NCBI GenBank assembly: GCA_039024295.1
Contig: JBCDIQ010000394.1
Coordinates: forward strand, 1 to 5,188
Direction: 5' to 3'
DNA length: 5,188 bases
Source: JBCDIQ01 sp039024295
GTDB lineage: Bacteria; Bacteroidota; Bacteroidia; J057
Shown piece after piece: positions 1-5,188 of the stretch. Position 1 is the first letter of the stretch, and each line of letters starts with the position of its first letter. The notes below the pieces were generated by a model. It was not told the DNA's origin. It made no database searches and saw nothing but the letters and a program-made list of their open reading frames with translations. A program made the translations under genes and the position numbers.

Positions 1-44
1 CCCAGCATTCCAATTTTCAGTCCACGGTAAAAAGGAGTAGTCAT
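1..44 (-). CDS. purK: Probable N5-carboxyaminoimidazole ribonucleotide synthase, N-terminus only
   Basis: The minus strand from an ATG at 44 reads MTTPFYRGLKIGMLG before leaving the window, so only 14 full codons are seen. The stretch LKIGMLG(G) matches the first beta strand and start of the glycine-rich nucleotide-binding loop of the ATP-grasp enzyme PurK, which in Bacteroidota commonly begins with a short PFY-type leader and then a K(I/L)GxLGGGQLGRM motif. PurK converts AIR, ATP and bicarbonate to N5-CAIR in cytosolic purine synthesis. The gene is divergent from the AAA+ gene, with 92 bp between the starts. No Shine-Dalgarno site is seen before the ATG, as is usual in this phylum. The call rests on very few residues. 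Another Rossmann or ATP-grasp protein is possible. Confidence 0.6.
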   Translation of the reverse strand, partial: MTTPFYRGLKIGML

Positions 45-62
45 AAAATCATCTTTGTGAGC

Positions 63-94
63 TAAAAATAAGCGGAAACGGCTTTTTTATCAAT
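63..94 (-). promoter_or_regulatory. Candidate Bacteroidota-type promoter for purK
   Basis: On the minus strand an ATTG (94-91) is followed 20 bp later by TATTTTTA (70-63). This resembles the Bacteroidota sigma-ABfr consensus TTTG near -33 and TAnnTTTG near -7, with one mismatch in each element. It would give a leader of roughly a dozen bases before the ATG at 44. In AT-rich DNA such matches occur by chance, so this is only a candidate. Confidence 0.25.
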
Positions 95-113
95 TTACCT
101 GAGGACGAAAAAA

Positions 114-125
114 ACGATCTATCGT
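114..125. repeat. Short palindrome upstream of the AAA+ gene
   Basis: ACGAT-CT-ATCGT forms two perfect 5-bp arms around a 2-bp centre and ends 11 bp before the ATG at 137. It lies where a repressor could block transcription or early translation of the AAA+/CHAT unit, but the arms are short and no second copy is seen in the spacer. An operator role is only a possibility. Confidence 0.25.
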
Positions 126-136
126 ATATTCGTTCC

Positions 137-1078
137 ATGAGCACGGAAAAATCGCCACAAGATTCCACTTATCTGATTGATAAAGGCCTGAAAGCAGCGA
201 CAGAGATTGCCCTGGATTTGGGCATGCCTTTGTTGGTAACGGGTGAGCCTGGAACCGGAAAAACCCGCTTGGCTTATTACGTGGCAGAGGAATTGGTGAA
301 AACGAATTTGCTCATCTTTAATACCAAGACTACTTCGAAAGCAAAGGACTTGCTGTATCAATATGATGCACTTCGTCATTTTCGGGATAGCCAGCGCCCT
401 ACAGATGGTACAACTTCTCCTTCTGCCCTGAATTATATCAGCTTCCAGGCCCTAGGGAAAGCAATTGTTGATTCATCCAAAACGCGGTATGTGGTGCTGG
501 TGGATGAGATAGACAAAGCTCCTCGGGATTTCCCGAATGATGTGCTTTATGAATTTGAAAACTTGTCTTTTAGGATTGATGAGGCCAGCAGGGAAGAAGC
601 TGAACAATGGATTTACAACAAAGGGCTCAGGCTTACCCTGGATCAACAAGGATTCATCCACTGGGATCAGTCCACCCAAAACCGGCCGGTGCTGATCCTG
701 ACTTCCAATTCAGAAAAAAATCTGCCAGACGCGTTTTTGCGCCGTTGTGTGTATTACCATATTCCTTTCCCAGGAAAGGAAACCCTCAAACAAATAGTAA
801 ATGCCAAGGTGCCGCTCAGCGATGATTTTCGGGTAAATATGCTGGACCAGGCCATAGACTTTTTCCTAGAGATTCGGGAAAATAAAAATTTGCGGAAAAA
901 GCCTGCTACTGCTGAGCTACTCTCCTGGATTCATCTGCTACACACCAAGGGCATTGACCTTGCAGCTTTGCAAGCAGACAGCACCCGTGAGGACATTTAT
1001 GAATTGGTATTCCATACCTATTCTGTTATTGCCAAGAACAAAGAAGACCTGCAAAAGCTGAAGGAGGACTTTGGCTAA
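137..1078 (+). CDS. MoxR-like AAA+ ATPase (AAA_5-type), partner of a CHAT protease
   Basis: This 313-residue cytosolic protein is a single AAA+ module. Visible motifs are Walker A GEPGTGKT at residues 36-43 (K42, T43), Walker B VVLVDEIDKA at 119-128 (D123, E124), a sensor-1 strand LTSNSEK with N191, a probable arginine finger in LPDAFLRRC (R202/R203), and a lid segment with KKPATAELLSW at about 254-264, typical of MoxR-like ATPases. There is no signal peptide or membrane segment. Such ATPases usually form hexameric rings that remodel or activate a partner protein. The partner here is most likely the CHAT protein, whose gene overlaps this one by 8 bp. The ATG at 137 is chosen because no ATG, GTG or TTG lies upstream in frame before the stop at 44-46, and 12-35 residues before the nucleotide-binding core suit the family. 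No Shine-Dalgarno site precedes it. The ATPase call is firm. The biological role is inferred from context. Confidence 0.9.
   Translation: MSTEKSPQDSTYLIDKGLKAATEIALDLGMPLLVTGEPGTGKTRLAYYVAEELVKTNLLIFNTKTTSKAKDLLYQYDALRHFRDSQRPTDGTTSPSALNYISFQALGKAIVDSSKTRYVVLVDEIDKAPRDFPNDVLYEFENLSFRIDEASREEAEQWIYNKGLRLTLDQQGFIHWDQSTQNRPVLILTSNSEKNLPDAFLRRCVYYHIPFPGKETLKQIVNAKVPLSDDFRVNMLDQAIDFFLEIRENKNLRKKPATAELLSWIHLLHTKGIDLAALQADSTREDIYELVFHTYSVIAKNKEDLQKLKEDFG
1061..1067 (+). promoter_or_regulatory. Shine-Dalgarno-like site before the CHAT start
   Basis: AAGGAGG lies inside the last codons of the AAA+ gene and ends 3 bp before the TTG at 1071. It is a near-perfect anti-16S match, unusual in a phylum where most genes lack such sites. 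The spacing is shorter than ideal, and the bases also encode Lys-Glu-Asp of the ATPase, so it may be partly chance. It supports the TTG start and translational coupling. Confidence 0.4.
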
Positions 1079-2585
1079 CCGACCCGTCATATTTTTGGCC
1101 TTTGCCAATGTTCCGGTCCAACCAATGGCACGGGAAGATGATGAATTGCCTGACTCCATGCGTCACCTGGACGCGCTAAAGCGGGAAATGGATCAGCTCA
1201 GCGGGGTCCTTACCGAACAAAGAATTCTTCTCCAACGACGTGACAGCACAACTATAAAGGTGATCGAACAGGTATTCCTGGCCTTTCCTAGGGGGATTTC
1301 AGTTTTCCACTTTGGTGGGCATGCCACAGAGAAGGGGCTGGTGTTTGAAGATGATGAAGAACAAAATGTCCTGGCATACCAGGAAGGACTGGTGAACCTG
1401 CTGGCACTTCAGCCAGGCCTGAAACTGGTCTTTTTTAATGGCTGCGTCACCAGCAGCTTTCTAAACCGATTCCAACAAACTGATATTCCTGCCTTCATTT
1501 ACACCCGGACTCCTGTGGTGGATACCGTTGCAACGATATTTGCCACCTTATTCTATACCAATCTTCAGCAGGAAAAGCCCTTGAAGGAGGCATTTGATTT
1601 GGCCGTCGCGGGCCTCAAAACTCGGTTTGGAAAACCGGAAAAGGTGTACCGTGGCCTCACCTACAGACGAAAGCCCGTTTCGCCCCCACCTGACCTTGTC
1701 CCTTATGAATTGTACCTCAAGCCAGGAGATAATATAGGAGAACAAACCATAAGCGAATGGGCATCAGAGGAGGAGCCTGAACGAAAAGTCCCCTTGCAGC
1801 CAGAGGTCTACCTTCAGTGTAACCGGTACCCGCAAGGCGATCAATTTTATGAAGAATGGGGTTCGGGACTGCAGAAAAAAGCCGTTTATGTTAAGAAGCT
1901 GTTTATCGGTGGGCAGTATGATGAGTTGCCGGACCACATGGCCAGTCGGTTGAGGCTTTACGGAATTGCAAGGGCTTGGCGTTCGTGGAAGTCAGAGGAA
2001 GTTTCCCAATCGGATGTGGCCCAATATCGCCTGGAGTTGCCGGTAAAACGTGATTTTCAATCGCGTGATCCTGAAAAGCCACGAAAAAGGTATCTTTCTT
2101 CTGTTACGGACACCCTGAAATTACCAGCTCTTAAAGCTGAATTACTCAAAAAGCAGTTCAGCAACGGAAAGAAGGTATTTTTCATTGAGCATGACCTCCA
2201 ACCTGATCAGTGGCACCGTGGCATTGAGGAATTTTTAGAATGGTGCTTTTGGGAGGCTTGGCCGCGAGAGATCACCCCCAATGGCCCACAAGTTCTGTTG
2301 ATTGTCAACTCATTTTATCCCAAACGGGCATTAATAACTCCACGAACTTGGCGCCTTGCCAGACAAATGGAAAATTCAGCAAAGAATTTGTGCGACCGCC
2401 ATCCAGATGCCATTTTTCTCGAACCGCTCTCTCCCATTTCAAAGGAAGATGTCATGAGGTGGTACCGGACGTATATGCAGCCGTATACAGATGAGGTAGG
2501 GAGGATTTTTGGGAGCAAGTCCCAGCTGCCCTTACAGGAATTGAAGCCTTATCTGGAACAGGCAATCGAACGCTACAACCGATAA
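1071..2585 (+). CDS. CHAT-domain caspase-like protease fused to an inactive STAND-like domain
   Basis: Residues 4-185 of this 504-residue protein form a CHAT (caspase HetF associated with TPRs) peptidase domain. It opens with RPVIFLAFAN and carries the catalytic His in VFHFGGHA (H84) and the catalytic Cys in FFNGCVTS (C125), so the dyad looks intact. A linker with PYELYLKPG (about 211-219) follows. The rest, from about 244, resembles the inactive STAND (iSTAND) domain. It starts with CNRYPQGDQFYEEW. Then LFIGGQYDELPDHMASRL (277-294) sits where a P-loop would be but lacks a GK(T/S). A core strand PQVLLIVN (406-413) and a LSPISKEDVMRWY segment (453-465) come after. No TPRs, signal peptide or membrane helices are seen. 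The start is TTG, since no ATG fits and the domain begins at once. The gene overlaps the AAA+ gene by 8 bp. Likely a regulated death or defence protease. The substrate is unknown. The CHAT call is strong; the iSTAND call is moderate. Confidence 0.85.
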   Translation: MANRPVIFLAFANVPVQPMAREDDELPDSMRHLDALKREMDQLSGVLTEQRILLQRRDSTTIKVIEQVFLAFPRGISVFHFGGHATEKGLVFEDDEEQNVLAYQEGLVNLLALQPGLKLVFFNGCVTSSFLNRFQQTDIPAFIYTRTPVVDTVATIFATLFYTNLQQEKPLKEAFDLAVAGLKTRFGKPEKVYRGLTYRRKPVSPPPDLVPYELYLKPGDNIGEQTISEWASEEEPERKVPLQPEVYLQCNRYPQGDQFYEEWGSGLQKKAVYVKKLFIGGQYDELPDHMASRLRLYGIARAWRSWKSEEVSQSDVAQYRLELPVKRDFQSRDPEKPRKRYLSSVTDTLKLPALKAELLKKQFSNGKKVFFIEHDLQPDQWHRGIEEFLEWCFWEAWPREITPNGPQVLLIVNSFYPKRALITPRTWRLARQMENSAKNLCDRHPDAIFLEPLSPISKEDVMRWYRTYMQPYTDEVGRIFGSKSQLPLQELKPYLEQAIERYNR

Positions 2586-2605
2586 GCCTTATCCTTCCTG
2601 TTCCA
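2554..2605. repeat. Inverted repeat across the CHAT/hflX tail-to-tail junction
   Basis: TGGAACAGG (2554-2562) and CCTGTTCCA (2597-2605) are perfect 9-bp inverted arms around 34 bp. Inside the loop, GATAAG-C-CTTATC (2581-2593) is another perfect inverted repeat whose arms contain the stop codons of both genes. The decamer AAGCCTTATC also occurs directly repeated at 2544-2553 and 2584-2593. No T-run follows on either strand, so this is not a standard intrinsic terminator. Part of the symmetry arises because both proteins encode a Leu-Glu-Gln near the C-terminus. Confidence 0.4.
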
Positions 2606-3791
2606 ATTCTTTGTATGCCTGAAGCTGGGTATAAGCCTCCAGAAAATGGTAGCCATTTGCAGGACGCTTGCGGTACATATCGGCAATTTCCTCTGCGAGC
2701 ATTTCTCTTAGGGTCTCGATGTTCCACTTTGCCCTGGCAGATATAAAGACTGCTGGCAAGTGATCATAACGATAATAGCTATCCCGAATGGTCTGCTGGG
2801 TCTCCTCGTCAAGCAGGTCAAACTTATTGAACACAGTTATCACCTTTTTTCCGGTAATGTCAATATCTTCAAGGGTTTCCTTAACAACCTGAATATGCTC
2901 TTCAAAGCTGGGATGCGAGGCATCTACCACATGGAGCAGAATATCTGATTCCCGCGCTTCGTCCAAGGTACTTTTGAAGGATTCCACCAAGTGGGTGGGA
3001 AGTTTACGGATAAACCCAACCGTGTCGGAAAGCAAAAAGGGCAGCGGCCCAAGAGAAACTTTTCGGACGGTGGTATCCAAGGTAGCGAACAGCTTATTTT
3101 CTTCGTAAACCTTCGATTTTGACAATAGGTTCATCAAGGTTGATTTTCCTACGTTGGTATACCCTACCAGGGCTACGCGTACGTAGTACCCTCGGTTTTT
3201 TCTTCTCGTAGCTTCCTGCCGGTCAATTTTTTGAAGCTCCTTTTTATACTGGGAAATTTTATTCCGGAGGATACGGCGGTCGGTTTCAATCTCCTTTTCC
3301 CCTGCTCCCTTCAGACCAATACCTCCTCGCTGTTTGGAAAGGTGGGTCCACAAACCCGCCAAACGCGGCAACATGTACTGGTATTGGGCAAGCTCCACCT
3401 GAATGCGGGCCTGAGCGGTTTGAGCACGTTCAGAAAAGATGTGCAGGATCAATGCCGACCGGTCAATCACCTTGACATTGAGGACCTTGTCTATATTTCT
3501 TGTTTGAGAAGGAGAAAGGTCATCATCGAAAATCACCAGATTGGCCTCTGACTCTTCTATCGCTACCTTGATCTCTTCAAGTTTTCCTGCACCAACATAT
3601 GTGGCAGGAATTGGCTTATCAAGGTTCTGGATAAAACTACGTACAGGTTTTGCACCGGCAGTGCGCGTCAAAAAGGCAAGTTCATCCAGGTATTCGCGGG
3701 TTTGCTCAAAGGTCATGCCTCGTTGACATACCCCCACCAGCACGGCTCGTTCTTCTACATGTTGCTGGGCAATTCGCGTTTTTTCGATCAT
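2589..3791 (-). CDS. hflX: GTPase HflX, ribosome-associated
   Basis: HflX is a cytosolic GTPase that binds the 50S subunit and splits stalled ribosomes, especially after heat or antibiotic stress. The 400-residue protein has the N-terminal HflX domain with FDDDLSPSQTRNI (88-100) and VIDRSALILHIF (108-119), a helical linker with the glycine-rich GAGEKEIETDRR (162-173), and a TrmE-Era-Obg-type G domain: G1 GYTNVGKST (210-218), switch I TLDTTVR (237-243), G3 DTVG (256-259), G4 NKFD (322-325) and G5 SAR (351-353). All nucleotide-binding motifs are present and the length is normal. The ATG at 3791 gives the usual short leader. No Shine-Dalgarno site is seen. It converges on the CHAT gene with a 3-bp gap, so the two transcripts probably overlap at their 3' ends. 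miaE lies 158 bp upstream on the same strand, across repeat-rich DNA. Confidence 0.96.
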   Translation of the reverse strand: MIEKTRIAQQHVEERAVLVGVCQRGMTFEQTREYLDELAFLTRTAGAKPVRSFIQNLDKPIPATYVGAGKLEEIKVAIEESEANLVIFDDDLSPSQTRNIDKVLNVKVIDRSALILHIFSERAQTAQARIQVELAQYQYMLPRLAGLWTHLSKQRGGIGLKGAGEKEIETDRRILRNKISQYKKELQKIDRQEATRRKNRGYYVRVALVGYTNVGKSTLMNLLSKSKVYEENKLFATLDTTVRKVSLGPLPFLLSDTVGFIRKLPTHLVESFKSTLDEARESDILLHVVDASHPSFEEHIQVVKETLEDIDITGKKVITVFNKFDLLDEETQQTIRDSYYRYDHLPAVFISARAKWNIETLREMLAEEIADMYRKRPANGYHFLEAYTQLQAYKELEQEG

Positions 3792-3796
3792 ATAAA

Positions 3797-3884
3797 TAGG
3801 TAGTAGGTTTTAGGGAAAAGGTATAAGGTAATAGGTACTAGATACAAGGTATTAGGCATTAGGTGACAGGAAGAGTCGTAGGTG
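3797..3884. repeat. Degenerate TAGGTA/ATTAGG short tandem repeats
   Basis: The spacer upstream of hflX is made of loosely repeated 6-9-bp units such as TAGG, TAGTAGG, AAGGTA, TAAGGTAA, TAGGTACTAG, ATTAGGCATTAGG and TGACAGG. Read on the hflX strand these are ACCTAATACCT-like units. The run begins only 5 bp from the hflX ATG, so it would form most of the hflX leader. Similar low-complexity spacers are familiar from Bacteroidota genomes. No function can be assigned from the sequence. Confidence 0.6.
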
Positions 3885-3914
3885 ATCATCAGAAGAGGAA
3901 ATCTATATTCAAAT

Positions 3915-3946
3915 ACTGAAAACAGATTACCGATAACTGTAAACTG
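3915..3946. repeat. Degenerate ACTGATAA-type short repeats after miaE
   Basis: Units ACTGAAAAC, AGATTACC, GATAACTG and TAAACTG follow one another just beyond the miaE stop codon. The consensus differs from the TAGG-type run nearer hflX. Read on the minus strand it is CAGTTTACAGTTATC-like. No strong hairpin with a T-run is present, so no intrinsic terminator for miaE is visible here. Confidence 0.5.
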
Positions 3947-3949
3947 GGC

Positions 3950-4543
3950 TTATCCATGTATAGCCTCTGATTTTCCATATCGGCTGATCACTTCCCCTTC
4001 ATAGGCTAAAAACTCCCGCCAGCGGGCATCGATATCAATGTGTGGGAGCAATTTTTTAGCAAGTGTTATAAACATGGTATAATGACGTGCTTCTGATACC
4101 ATCAGTTTGTAATAGAAATCAGCTAGATCTTTGTCCTCAATGTTCTCAGACAAAACTTTGAACCGTTCGCAAGACCTTGCCTCTATCATTGCGGCAAATA
4201 ACAGTTTGTCGCCCAGTGCTTCTTCACGGCTTCTTCCTTTCACCTTGATGAATTTCATCAGTTCATTTACGTAAGAATCCTTCCGCTCGCGCCCGAGGGT
4301 ATACCCCCGCTTAACGATTTCTCTGTGTACCATTTTAAAATGCCCAAGTTCTTCCTGTGCCAGATCTGCCATCTTGGCAACCAGTTCTTCATGCTCGGGA
4401 TACTGTACCATGATGGAAATTGCGGAAGAAGCTGCTTTCTGCTCGCAGTAAGCGTGGTCCGTAAGGATTTCCTCCAGGTTCCCTGAAACTATATTGGCAA
4501 CCCAGCGAGGGTCTGTTTTCATTTCCAGTCGCATCATGCTCAT
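3950..4543 (-). CDS. miaE: tRNA-(ms2io6A)-hydroxylase, diiron enzyme
   Basis: MiaE is an O2-dependent non-haem diiron monooxygenase that hydroxylates the isopentenyl group of ms2i6A at tRNA position 37, after MiaA and MiaB have acted. The 197-residue protein is a ferritin-like four-helix bundle. Likely iron ligands are visible: E34 in HAYCEQKAA, E65 and H68 in EELGH, E121 in IEARSCERF, and E151 and H154 in SEARHY, giving the paired ExxH motifs. The length is shorter than the enterobacterial enzyme (roughly 270 residues) but typical of the compact form. The first ATG at 4543 is used. ATGs at residues 3 and 4 are equally possible starts, because no Shine-Dalgarno site is present. It lies on the same strand as hflX. 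The terminator of the upstream CHU_C gene separates it from that gene, so it must have its own promoter, which I could not identify with confidence. Confidence 0.9.
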   Translation of the reverse strand: MSMMRLEMKTDPRWVANIVSGNLEEILTDHAYCEQKAASSAISIMVQYPEHEELVAKMADLAQEELGHFKMVHREIVKRGYTLGRERKDSYVNELMKFIKVKGRSREEALGDKLLFAAMIEARSCERFKVLSENIEDKDLADFYYKLMVSEARHYTMFITLAKKLLPHIDIDARWREFLAYEGEVISRYGKSEAIHG

Positions 4544-4613
4544 AAGCCAAAAAATAAGAAATCGTTCATAGAGTTATATAGCAAGGATACCGCAAATACG
4601 GCAAAGCGTCATG

Positions 4614-4646
4614 AAATAAAAATTCTTCCGGCAAAACCGGAAGAAT
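4614..4646 (-). terminator. Intrinsic terminator of the CHU_C-protein gene
   Basis: On the minus strand ATTCTTCCGG-TTTTG-CCGGAAGAAT forms a perfect 10-bp stem with a 5-base loop (4646-4622), followed by the T-rich tract TTTTATTT (4621-4614). It begins 28 bp after the TGA of the surface-protein gene and ends 70 bp before miaE. The stem, loop size and U-tract fit a Rho-independent terminator that isolates the two genes. Confidence 0.9.
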
Positions 4647-4674
4647 GAATGTTTGATGAATTCACCAGTAGGGA

Positions 4675-5188
4675 TCACCTTATCAGGGTGATGGTGCCTG
4701 ATTCCTTTATCAGTTCCTGGCCTGCACCAATCGCTTCTAGGCGATATACGTAAACTCCTTCTGGAGCAGAATTCCCATTTTTCAATTGTCCGTTCCAGGT
4801 CTGGTCTTGAGAATTAGAGCTAAAGATTTCAACTCCCCAACGGTTGTACACCGTAAATTGATAGGCACCTAAAAACTGTCCTTTAACTTCGAGGAAATCA
4901 TTGTGCCCATCAAAATTAGGGGTGAAAGCGGTGGGAACAAAAGCGGTCCCAAAATCAGTGACGATCAAAGGCCCAATGGTGGTATCTTTTGAGCAGCCTG
5001 TCTGGTTATTAAAAATGGTCAATTTGACAAAATATCGACCAGTATCCTGATAAGTGTGAACTGGGCTAAAGTTATCAGAGGTATTTAAGGCATTCAACGA
5101 TGTAAGCTGCGCAAATATCGTCCGAGGTGTCCACCACGATGGAGCGGGCATTTGCATTTTGGTCGATCCCGAGTTTTTCAAATCGATC
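4675..5188 (-). CDS. Secreted surface protein with PKD-like and CHU_C (type IX secretion) domains, C-terminal part
   Basis: This is the 3' end of a gene that runs off the right edge. The visible frame stays open to the window end, so the TTG at 5181 is not a real start. Numbering from that TTG, residues 34-67 look like the second half of a PKD/Ig-like repeat (NTSDNFSPVHTY, then GRYFVKLTIFNN). Residues 81-168 are the gliding-motility-associated C-terminal domain CHU_C, with FVPTAFTPNFDGHND, YQFTVYNRWGVEIF, TWNGQ and EGVYVYRLEA. That domain acts as a sorting tag for type IX secretion and attachment at the cell surface. PKD repeats are common in large adhesins or hydrolases of this class; the actual activity would lie upstream and is unseen. 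The expected WDFGDG core of the PKD repeat is missing and the upstream residues look out of frame (see findings), so the gene may be disrupted. Confidence 0.85.
   Translation of the reverse strand, partial: IDLKNSGSTKMQMPAPSWWTPRTIFAQLTSLNALNTSDNFSPVHTYQDTGRYFVKLTIFNNQTGCSKDTTIGPLIVTDFGTAFVPTAFTPNFDGHNDFLEVKGQFLGAYQFTVYNRWGVEIFSSNSQDQTWNGQLKNGNSAPEGVYVYRLEAIGAGQELIKESGTITLIR

Noticed and set aside
938..1159. Minus-strand open frame of 73 codons across the AAA+/CHAT junction
   Set aside because: It is antisense to two well-supported overlapping genes, shows no recognisable motif, and its composition is that of a shadow frame.
2452..2727. Minus-strand open frame overlapping the ends of the CHAT gene and hflX
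   Set aside because: It is in a different frame from hflX, is Arg/Gly/Ser-rich without any motif, and is explained by the two real genes.
3231..3551. Plus-strand open frame of 106 codons inside hflX
   Set aside because: It lies wholly opposite the conserved HflX N-terminal and linker regions and has no family motif, so it is a shadow of hflX.
3797..3946. CRISPR array
   Set aside because: The repeat units are 6-9 bp, degenerate and contiguous, without constant-length repeats and unique spacers, and no cas gene is present.
4580..4602. Possible -33/-7 promoter for miaE (TTTG then TATCCTTG on the minus strand)
   Set aside because: The two elements are only 12 bp apart, well short of the roughly 19-bp spacing expected in Bacteroidota, and the -7 match is imperfect.

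Overview
This window reads as a chromosomal segment from a member of the Bacteroidota, probably Cytophagia-like. The evidence is a gliding-motility/type IX secretion C-terminal domain (CHU_C) at the right end, genes mostly without Shine-Dalgarno sites, and intergenic DNA made of loose TAGGTA-like and ACTGATAA-like repeats. No tRNA, rRNA, CRISPR array, insertion sequence or integrase is visible.

Layout. Positions 1-44 (minus) hold the first codons of a gene that looks like purK and runs off the left edge. A 92-bp divergent spacer follows. Then comes a tight two-gene plus-strand unit: a MoxR-like AAA+ ATPase (137-1078), and overlapping its end by 8 bp, a 504-residue protein (1071-2585) with an N-terminal CHAT caspase-like protease domain and a C-terminal region that looks like a STAND NTPase without its P-loop (iSTAND-like). 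This unit meets hflX (2589-3791, minus) tail to tail with 3 bp between the stop codons. A 158-bp repeat-rich spacer separates hflX from miaE (3950-4543, minus). At the right edge is the 3' end of a large secreted surface protein with PKD-like and CHU_C domains (4675-5188, minus), closed by a clear intrinsic terminator at 4614-4646.

How the genes fit together. The AAA+ and CHAT genes are the only accessory-looking part and are probably co-transcribed and translationally coupled. A MoxR-like switch ATPase beside a CHAT protease fused to a degenerate NTPase matches the general logic of NTP-dependent conflict (anti-phage or programmed-death) systems, with the AAA+ protein gating or remodelling the protease. 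The function here is inferred, not demonstrated. The flanking genes are housekeeping: purine synthesis (purK), ribosome rescue/GTPase (hflX) and tRNA modification (miaE). The visible part of the CHU_C gene may carry a frame disruption in its PKD-like domain near 5075-5110.
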